Translations under genes and position numbers: made by a program | Notes under the pieces: model-generated | Told to the model about the DNA's origin: nothing | What the model saw: only the letters and a program-made list of their open reading frames with translations | Databases searched by the model: none | NCBI GenBank assembly: GCA_017456555.1 | Contig: JAFTJF010000009.1 | Span: 1-64,000, forward strand | DNA from: Clostridia bacterium | GTDB taxonomy: Bacteria; Bacillota; Clostridia; TANB77; CAG-508 | Length of the DNA: 64,000 bases | Direction: 5' to 3' | Part shown: piece by piece, positions 57,644 through 64,000 of the stretch | Position numbering within the stretch: the first letter of the stretch is position 1 | Layout: each line of letters begins with the position of its first letter

Positions 57644-59485
57644 TTATTTATATATTTCTTTTTTCAAAATTTTCTCGATGTTATTAATAATATTTATATC
57701 AGCAGATTTAAAATCTTTTTTCAAATACTGTTCTAGTTCATCCAATTTTTCATATTCCACAATGGCTGGATGCAATTTAGCTAAAAAGTGTTTTGTATTT
57801 TTAGTAAATTCTTTATATTTTAAAACTTCTTCTTTTGCAATATTTTTAAATCCATCTGTTCTTACATACGCATTCCATCTATCATGTTCATTTTTGGCTA
57901 ATTCTTCCAAAACATTTGCATTTTTTATATTATTGTATTGTTTCAATACTTCATCGATATTATTTTTCAAGTTATCTTCCAAATCACCTGAATAAATATC
58001 TTTTAATACAGAATATAATTTATACTTGATATGAACAGCAACTGCTCTAGAAGATTTTTTATTATATTCCAATTTATAAAAATCTTCTAAACTCTTCTCT
58101 AGGTCGCTTGGGTTATAAACACAATGCACTTGCATAGCTAATTTTTCTATTTCAGAATTTACAATTGATTTCGTATTATACATTTCATCAATACAACCAA
58201 ATGAATTTAAATTATAAGAATTAACAATTGAATCATGCTTTAAAGAATCAATTTGAATTTTCTTATCATTTTTCTCTATCCATAAATTTATACTAGGCAT
58301 TCTTGAATATGAATCTTTGTCTTGTTCTAAAAAATATCTTCTTAAAAAGATTGCCACATCAATATTTTTTGCTTCTGAATCTAGTGCTACCATTACATAA
58401 TTTATATTTTGATTTTTTAATTTATCTAATTCTGTTATCGCTTTTTCTGAATAAATATCAGCTTCTATAAAATTATAATTATAGTTTTCTATTAATTCTG
58501 GATAAACAATATTTATTTTTTCCTTTATTCTATTTGCATTTATATCTATAATGTTTATATTTAATTTGTGATTAATTATTTGACCACACCATGTAATTGC
58601 TTTCAAAAATTCTGTTCCTAATTTTCCACAACCCACAAGTAAAATTGATATTTGGTTATTTACAGAATTTTTATAAAGTGGTTCATCATAAATATGTTGA
58701 TATATAGCTCTATCTCTTTCGTTTATCAACTCTAATTTGATATTATTCTTTGGAGCTGAATCTAAAATGATTCTTGCTTCTTCTGAATTATTCAAAATAT
58801 ATATTTTTCTAACTCTTTTCTTTTTATTACTTCCTTGTTTTAACAAATCTAAAGCATTATTTAAATTTTCTTCTTCATCACTTGAAAACAAATAATAAGT
58901 CACATTTCTGTTTTTAAAATTCAAATCTATAATTTGTTGACTTAAAGTTATAGCTTTTAATTGTGCTAATTCTTTTTTAAACTTTTCTTTTTCTTCTTTA
59001 CTATCTACAAATACTATTTGAGATTTCTTTTTATTATATTGTTTCTTTGCAATTGTAAGCGTTTTATCATTTATTTCAGAAAACACCATTATTTCTTTAA
59101 ATCTTGATAAAGCCAATTTTAATTTTGATAAATTATTTCCTAATAGTGCAAGTACTGCTGTTGCCGTTATTAATGGTTCTAGCAAAAATAATATATAAAT
59201 TGCAATAACATATATTGTATTTACTACATTATTTAATTCTATCGTATTAATAAGTTCAAAGTCTTGTCCCAAAAAGATTACTTGCAAAGAATAAAGAATT
59301 GAAAATACAGTTTGAGAAATTAAATTGTATTCATTGTATAATGGAAAAATTAGAACTATCAAAGCTATTGTAAAACCAGCAAGAAATATTAATAATTTAC
59401 TTCTAATATATTTTTTGTTTCTAGCAAAAACAATTGTAATTAGTGTAACAATTATTGCTATTATTAAATAACTTAATAAATTCAT
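57644..59485 (-). CDS. four-helix membrane protein with TrkA-N/RCK-like NAD-binding domains and a C-terminal RyR-like domain
   Basis: 613 residues. Four hydrophobic segments lie at about 5-21, 31-50, 57-73 and 88-115. They are followed by two Rossmann-like units: EIMVFSEINDKTLTIAKK at about 131 and the clearer one with GCGKLG at 285-290 (ISILLVGCGKLG), followed by NIIDINANRI. The layout is that of ion-channel regulatory domains such as RCK or castor-type proteins. The C-terminus (about 524-592: VLEELAKNEHDRWNAYVRT, then LHPAIVEYEKLDELEQ) matches the RyR repeat pattern. Two bases separate it from the small RyR gene upstream. Nucleotide-gated membrane effector or regulator of the TIR protein is my inference; a channel pore is not proven by sequence. 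Confidence 0.8.
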   Translation of the reverse strand: MNLLSYLIIAIIVTLITIVFARNKKYIRSKLLIFLAGFTIALIVLIFPLYNEYNLISQTVFSILYSLQVIFLGQDFELINTIELNNVVNTIYVIAIYILFLLEPLITATAVLALLGNNLSKLKLALSRFKEIMVFSEINDKTLTIAKKQYNKKKSQIVFVDSKEEKEKFKKELAQLKAITLSQQIIDLNFKNRNVTYYLFSSDEEENLNNALDLLKQGSNKKKRVRKIYILNNSEEARIILDSAPKNNIKLELINERDRAIYQHIYDEPLYKNSVNNQISILLVGCGKLGTEFLKAITWCGQIINHKLNINIIDINANRIKEKINIVYPELIENYNYNFIEADIYSEKAITELDKLKNQNINYVMVALDSEAKNIDVAIFLRRYFLEQDKDSYSRMPSINLWIEKNDKKIQIDSLKHDSIVNSYNLNSFGCIDEMYNTKSIVNSEIEKLAMQVHCVYNPSDLEKSLEDFYKLEYNKKSSRAVAVHIKYKLYSVLKDIYSGDLEDNLKNNIDEVLKQYNNIKNANVLEELAKNEHDRWNAYVRTDGFKNIAKEEVLKYKEFTKNTKHFLAKLHPAIVEYEKLDELEQYLKKDFKSADINIINNIEKILKKEIYK

Positions 59486-59487
59486 AA

Positions 59488-59772
59488 CTATTCTCCTTTT
59501 TCAATTTTATAACCTAGTTTAATAATTAATTTTAAAGTTTCTTCTGAAGTTCTTCTATCATAATTTTTCTCTTCTTCTGATAATTCTTCATATGGAACAA
59601 GTCCTGGATGAGTTTTTAAAATATCATCTCTTTTTTCTCCATATTTCCAGCCATCATCTATTCTTCCTTTGGCCCAAACCTCATGTGTATTTTTCGCAAG
59701 AATTTCTGATAATTCAATAATATCTTTATTTAACTTTACTTCGTCAGTATTGATTGGTAATGGATTATACAT
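59488..59772 (-). CDS. stand-alone RyR (ryanodine receptor repeat) domain protein
   Basis: 94 residues that match the RyR repeat (PF02026) almost end to end: YNPLPINTDEVKL, LAKNTHEVWAKGRIDDGW, YGEKRDDILKTHPGLVPYEE, LSEEEKNYDRRTSEETLK, LIIKLGYKI. RyR repeats are thought to bind nucleotides or phospho-sites; the function in bacteria is unsettled. It is the first gene of the RyR / TrkA-N-RyR / TIR-NB-ARC operon. The start follows AAAGGAG and the promoter lies about 60 bases upstream. Confidence 0.9.
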   Translation of the reverse strand: MYNPLPINTDEVKLNKDIIELSEILAKNTHEVWAKGRIDDGWKYGEKRDDILKTHPGLVPYEELSEEEKNYDRRTSEETLKLIIKLGYKIEKGE

Positions 59773-59834
59773 TTTACATTCTCCTTTTGTTAAAAAATAT
59801 ATAGCTAATATAATTTAAAATAATTTCCTTTAAA

Positions 59835-59863
59835 ATTATATCAAATTTAGAGCTTAAATACAA
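59835..59863 (-). promoter_or_regulatory. probable promoter of the RyR-TIR operon
   Basis: On the minus strand, TTGTAT (59858-59863), 17 bases, TATAAT (59835-59840), with the first start codon about 60 bases downstream. Confidence 0.7.
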
Positions 59864-59890
59864 CATTAATTCTCACTCACATTATAAACA

Positions 59891-59946
59891 AGAGAGGCTA
59901 TTAAAAGGTAAACTTGTTTTAGTTTACTTCCAAATAGCCTCTTTTT
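59891..59946. terminator. long hairpin terminator at the end of the HD-domain gene
   Basis: Outer arms GAGGCTATT (59894-59902) and AATAGCCTC (59933-59941), inner arms GTAAACT and AGTTTAC. It begins at the stop codon of 59946-61739. The best T-run is on the plus strand; on the minus strand the tail is CTTGTTT. Confidence 0.65.
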
Positions 59947-61739
59947 TAATCATCTCTATCTCTGTCAACAGATTTATCTGGTTCTTCTAATTTTTTTGCA
60001 TCTATTTTTAATTCAGGTACATTTTCTAAAACTACTCTATCATTAAATTCTTGAGCATCTTTTTCTAATCTTTCTTGTCCATCCATTTTATCTTTTCCAA
60101 AGCTTAAAATGTTTTTTATATTTGGTACTTTTTTTGTTAAAAATTCTAATTGATATGCTGCATTTATAAGCCTTTTTGATGTGTTATTTACTAGAAAATT
60201 TGGATTTAAATTTACTTTATAATTTGGAAATTTTGTATCAATTCTTACTCTATCCAAAGCATCAGCATCCCTTACGACAGAATTTAATTTTCTAAGTACT
60301 TCTATATTTTCTGGATTTTGTATATTATATTTTTTAATCATTTTTTCTATTTTATCTGGTTTACCTTCATGCGCTTCTGCTAATGCCATAACCATTTTTT
60401 TATCTTCTTCAGGAAATGGAGTTCCATCTGTATATGTTAAATCCATTTTTGATATTTTTCTAGCACTACTTCTTGCATGAGGTCCATTATCTAAAATTCT
60501 TCCAATATCATGATACATAGCAGCTGATGATAATATTTCTTTTATTCTGTTATCATTATCATTTTCGAATAATCCTTCATTACGAGCAATCATCATTGCA
60601 GTTAATGCCACTCTATTTGAATGTTCTTTTCCGTGTATACCTTTTCTGGTTATATCATTAGAAATTTGTCCAAACTTTTTCTCAAAAAATTCTCCATCTT
60701 TACTTTGAGTAAAGTCTGTTAAAACATCATTTAAATCTAGTTGAGATAAACCTTGCTCTGCTTGAAATTTTGCTACTGTTAAAGCGAATTTTTTATCTCT
60801 ATATGGATTTTTTCCTTTAAAACTAAAATCTTCTAGTGTTTCTTCTGCTGATTTTCCAATAACAGGTTTAAAAGAAAATACTCCTCTTAAAGATTCAATT
60901 AAATTATTTACTACTTCTTGTCCATTTTGAAAAAAGTTAGTTTTGGCTTCATCAGTTTCCATTCTCAAAGAATCTATTGCAGCAACTGTTTTTGCTATTA
61001 CTTTAGCTCTTTGAGTTCCATCTTTGTTTAAATAGCCATATTCAATTCCTTTTTCAGTCATATAATCTAAATAATCTTGTTTTGCATTATAAGTTTTCCC
61101 ATCTGCTGAAAGTTCTTCTTCTTTTGCTTCTCTGAATCTTAAACTATATTCTCCATTCTCATTTGGAAGTGGATTTCCATCCTCGTCCCTCACCAAATCT
61201 GGGACCATTTTCAATTTTTGAACAGCATTTTCTGGTAATATACAATATCCTTCATACATCATAGCAGAATCAGTTAAAGCTCTACATGTATAATTTTGCA
61301 AATCTTTCATTGTAGGTATAAATTTTATTGCAGTTGCCACTCCAGTAGGATTAATGTATGGGTTATATTGATTTTCCCATAAATTATTTTTATTAAGAGC
61401 ATTGTTATCAGTTAAATTTTTAGCATAATTATCAATACTTGGCGCTCCGCAGAACATAAAAACAGTTTCTCTTCCATATGAAGCACTCTTACTAGATGGT
61501 CTAAGATGTTGACTTTCTATTATCTGGTCTGCAACACTTTCTTCTCTTACAAAGTGATATAATCCTTCTTCAACTGCTTGTTGTTTTATTTTTTCGGTTA
61601 ATTCTAATCTTGGTATCTTTGCAGCTAATCCAGCAATTCCTCCAACCAATGTATTTACTGACGCTGTTACAAGTGATGATTTTAAGAATTTCTTTAAAGC
61701 CATATCAGACATTGATACCAACATATCATCAATTCTCAT
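59946..61739 (-). CDS. HD-domain phosphohydrolase with an N-terminal ART-like segment
   Basis: 597 residues. The HD domain lies at about 375-500, with HGKEHSNRVALTA, SAAMYHDIGR, LAEAHEG and SVVRDADALDRVRI supplying His, His-Asp, His and Asp metal ligands. Residues about 58-110 (GLYHFVREESVADQIIES to GRETVFMFCGAPS) recall ADP-ribosyltransferase-like folds that begin with a His near YH and a FxFxG strand, but this is weak. The C-terminus is acidic and disordered. HD enzymes cut phosphoesters or dNTPs. It is the last gene of an operon with 61751-63388 (11 bases apart) and 63440-64000. The start follows AAAGGAA. Confidence 0.75.
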   Translation of the reverse strand: MRIDDMLVSMSDMALKKFLKSSLVTASVNTLVGGIAGLAAKIPRLELTEKIKQQAVEEGLYHFVREESVADQIIESQHLRPSSKSASYGRETVFMFCGAPSIDNYAKNLTDNNALNKNNLWENQYNPYINPTGVATAIKFIPTMKDLQNYTCRALTDSAMMYEGYCILPENAVQKLKMVPDLVRDEDGNPLPNENGEYSLRFREAKEEELSADGKTYNAKQDYLDYMTEKGIEYGYLNKDGTQRAKVIAKTVAAIDSLRMETDEAKTNFFQNGQEVVNNLIESLRGVFSFKPVIGKSAEETLEDFSFKGKNPYRDKKFALTVAKFQAEQGLSQLDLNDVLTDFTQSKDGEFFEKKFGQISNDITRKGIHGKEHSNRVALTAMMIARNEGLFENDNDNRIKEILSSAAMYHDIGRILDNGPHARSSARKISKMDLTYTDGTPFPEEDKKMVMALAEAHEGKPDKIEKMIKKYNIQNPENIEVLRKLNSVVRDADALDRVRIDTKFPNYKVNLNPNFLVNNTSKRLINAAYQLEFLTKKVPNIKNILSFGKDKMDGQERLEKDAQEFNDRVVLENVPELKIDAKKLEEPDKSVDRDRDD

Positions 61740-61750
61740 ATTTTTTCCTT

Positions 61751-63388
61751 TTATATATTATATTTTTTTCTATCTTCTTCTGTAAGTTCAAAATATCTAA
61801 TCGTAGTATTTTTCTTTTTCCATAATTGAAGTGATTTTTCTCCAACAAAGGAAACTATTCCTTCTTGTCTTCCAATTCTATATTTACAAGTTTTAAATGG
61901 AATAGATATTCCAGGTACATTTGCTACTTGTATTTTTTGTAGTTTTGGACAATCTGCAATTGCAAAATTAAATGCTGATTGAATATCTGAAAATACAATT
62001 TCTTCTAAATTTGTTCCTCTAAAACAATTAATTACATTTTGTGGTCTATCCATAATGTATAATTTTGGATCACTTAAAAATACAACTTTAGTTATATTCG
62101 TACATCCTAAAAATGCATCTTCGCCAATGTTTATTAATGATTTAGGGAAAATTATATTTGTTAATTTTTTGCAATTCTCGAATGCTCTCTCTCCGATTAA
62201 TCCTATTCTTCCAAAATCTACATGTTTTAAATTTGGACAATTAGCAAATGCCTCATTTCCAATACAATTATAACTCTTGTCTGGGCTTAAATTTACTCCT
62301 GAACTTTTTGGTTCTTCAATAAATTCAATTTCTTCTAAATTTTCCCAATTTGCACCTTTTTCGAAGTTATATTTGGCAATTCCATTGCTTGCAATTATTA
62401 ATTTTTTTGTATTTTCTATAATATTTTTATCAAGATATTCACTTGCATATTTCACATCTTCATCATTAAATTCAACTTTAATGCCAGGTCCTTTATCTGT
62501 TAACCAAGTTGCTTCCATTCTTTTTTGAATAGCATTTTCTCTTACTTTTGAAAACCAATTCTTTAAACTTTTAAAAAATGATTCTTCATAATATAAATCC
62601 ATTTCTTGTTCTTCAGTTGAAGTTGGTCTAACTTCAACTTTAGGTTTATAATTCTCTTCAATAAAGTAATTAGAGTTTTCTTTTTCTTGAATACTTACAA
62701 TTATTTCTATATGGTCATCTCTTGATCTAACATCTTTTATCATTAATATTTGTTGCCATAATTTATAATCATATAAATCTTTTTCTGATGCATTTTTAGC
62801 TAAATTAATTATTTTACGTCTTCTAATCTCATCTTGTTCATCTTTAGCACCTTCAAATAAAAGTTCTTTAACTGCATTTACTAAGGCATCTTTTTTACAA
62901 TATTTAAAAACTTTAGAATAATTTATAATTCCTTCTGTTTGTAATTGATAAATAATAATTTCAAGTGTAATCTTTCCAACTTGTTTATTATATTCAACTT
63001 CTTCAATTGGATTATGAATAGATTCATTCCAAAATTTAATATATTCTTCCAAAGTTGTCCATAAGCCCTTAATTTTTTCTAAGGCTGCTGCATCAATTTT
63101 ATTTTCAATAGCACTTTCAATTATATTATTTGTTTTTAAAATATAATAATCAACCTCTGTATCTAACAAAATTAATTCAGACAATACTTCTAAAGATATT
63201 TCATCAAACCCTTCTGATTTGTCATTTTCACTTAATTGTATATCTCTAGCTTTTTCTTTAATTTTATTTAAATTTTCTTCATATTCAGTTGCTTTATCAT
63301 ATTGATTTAAAATTTTAATTTCAACAATTTTATTTTCTATTTGAGAAATCTCTTTTAATAATAAATCAAATTCTTTTTTACTTATCAT
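61751..63388 (-). CDS. protein with C-terminal BspA-type leucine-rich repeats
   Basis: 545 residues. The first 270 are helical, charged and without a recognised domain (EYIKFWNESIHNPIEEVEY; RRRKIINLAKNASEKDLYD). From about 380 come LRR_5/BspA-type repeats: CIGNEAFANCPNLKHVDFG, IGERAFENCKKLTNIIFP, IGEDAFLGCTNITKVVFLS. In secreted proteins these bind surfaces, but there is no signal peptide here, so recognition inside the cell is more likely. It lies between 63440-64000 and the HD gene, 11 bases before the latter. The start has AGGAG. Confidence 0.8.
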   Translation of the reverse strand: MISKKEFDLLLKEISQIENKIVEIKILNQYDKATEYEENLNKIKEKARDIQLSENDKSEGFDEISLEVLSELILLDTEVDYYILKTNNIIESAIENKIDAAALEKIKGLWTTLEEYIKFWNESIHNPIEEVEYNKQVGKITLEIIIYQLQTEGIINYSKVFKYCKKDALVNAVKELLFEGAKDEQDEIRRRKIINLAKNASEKDLYDYKLWQQILMIKDVRSRDDHIEIIVSIQEKENSNYFIEENYKPKVEVRPTSTEEQEMDLYYEESFFKSLKNWFSKVRENAIQKRMEATWLTDKGPGIKVEFNDEDVKYASEYLDKNIIENTKKLIIASNGIAKYNFEKGANWENLEEIEFIEEPKSSGVNLSPDKSYNCIGNEAFANCPNLKHVDFGRIGLIGERAFENCKKLTNIIFPKSLINIGEDAFLGCTNITKVVFLSDPKLYIMDRPQNVINCFRGTNLEEIVFSDIQSAFNFAIADCPKLQKIQVANVPGISIPFKTCKYRIGRQEGIVSFVGEKSLQLWKKKNTTIRYFELTEEDRKKYNI

Positions 63389-63439
63389 ATGTAGCTCCTA
63401 AATTCTTTCGTAATTTCATACTAAAAATCAATACGAATA

Positions 63440-64000
63440 TTATCTTTCAAAATTTTGATTTTTTCTTCTCCAATCAATGTTTTTTTCTGCATCTCTTTCA
63501 AAAGTTCTATTATAGTTATAATCTTGCAACATTCCACCATGCACATCTGCTAATGCAAGTTTTGGAGTATAACCCATTTGAGGGCTACTAAACAATTCAC
63601 TAATCTCATTTTCAAGAGCAAGTGCACCTTCTTTAAAAACATCAACAGTTTTATTTATAAAATTAACACAAGTTCCTAATATACTTCCTTTTTTTGCAAA
63701 TCTTTCTGCCCATGATACATCATTAAATTCAATATTTCTTTCATCTTTTATTCTTAGAATTCTTTCAAATATCCAATCTGCAGCCGCAAAAATTTCAGTT
63801 GTTATATGTTCTGGAACAAATTTGTCTATAGCTTTTGAGAAAGAACTTAATCCTTTTGATACCAAATCTTGTTTTCCTCTTTCCGCTTTACCATTTTCAT
63901 CAAACATTAAACTTTTGGTACTATGTCTTGTTATTACTTTATATTTTATTCTTTCTTTGGGATCATCTTTATATAAATCTTCATTAATCCCTAAAAACTC
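63440..64000 (-). CDS. uncharacterised protein, N-terminus beyond the window
   Basis: The frame is open to the window edge (the visible part begins EFLGINEDLYKDDPKERI), so the start is missing; the ATG at 63907 is internal. The visible 186 residues are soluble, with FVPEHITTEIFAAADWIF and LADVHGGMLQDYNYNRTFE, and end in a basic tail. No family recognised. It is 51 bases upstream of the LRR gene and probably in the same operon. Confidence 0.7.
   Translation of the reverse strand, partial: EFLGINEDLYKDDPKERIKYKVITRHSTKSLMFDENGKAERGKQDLVSKGLSSFSKAIDKFVPEHITTEIFAAADWIFERILRIKDERNIEFNDVSWAERFAKKGSILGTCVNFINKTVDVFKEGALALENEISELFSSPQMGYTPKLALADVHGGMLQDYNYNRTFERDAEKNIDWRRKNQNFER

Overview
The window is very AT-rich DNA from a Clostridia-type Firmicute. 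The evidence is the yabP-yabQ-divIC cluster, which is typical of endospore formers, together with Firmicute forms of Rho, SecA with a zinc tail, UvrA/UvrB, MurD and RF2, and strong AGGAGG-type ribosome binding sites on most genes. The low GC and the gene families suggest an uncultured gut-type lineage, but nothing here fixes the genus. Nearly all genes lie on the minus strand. I saw no rRNA, tRNA, CRISPR array, transposase or prophage.

Layout. 1-1.5 kb: gene-free AT-rich DNA with degenerate repeats. 1.5-11 kb: an accessory block with an FtsH-type protease, a HAD phosphatase, several unknown proteins and a divergent TelA / coiled-coil / substrate-binding-OmpA cluster. 11-14.6 kb: two heterodimeric ABC exporter genes, each broken by one extra base. 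14.7-24 kb: rho, divIC, yabQ, yabP, lysC, a tyrosine phosphatase / BY-kinase / chain-length regulator cassette, prfB, and a protein that combines sigma region 4-like and RNAP alpha-CTD-like segments. 24.3-26 kb: a small PBECR-like nuclease and a frameshifted Ser/Thr kinase. 26-36.5 kb: secA, an AI-2E/YtvI-type permease, a large putative zinc peptidase, murD and a CMP-kinase-like enzyme. 36.5-44.5 kb: large membrane proteins of the glycosyltransferase-C/DUF2142/DUF6056 kind, probably for surface glycans. 44.6-52.8 kb: uvrA and uvrB, separated by a pair of HipA/CtkA-like kinases, their small companion and one unknown gene. 53-64 kb: unknown small genes, a TIR-NB-ARC-TPR / TrkA-N-RyR / RyR operon, and an HD-domain / leucine-rich-repeat operon that runs off the end.

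Two themes stand out. First, seven genes in six transcription units (ftsH, 4351-4794, the TelA cluster, 22809-24107, 47658-48056) are visibly richer in G and C than their neighbours. Each unit has a near-consensus -35/-10 promoter with exactly 17 bases of spacer and a GC-rich hairpin terminator, so they look like one class of acquired or strongly expressed genes. Second, the 55.2-59.8 kb operon joins a predicted NAD-cleaving TIR STAND protein to two ryanodine-receptor-repeat (RyR) proteins, one of them a four-helix membrane protein with NAD-binding folds. This is the best candidate for an undescribed immune or signalling system. The paired-kinase module between uvrB and uvrA is a second candidate.
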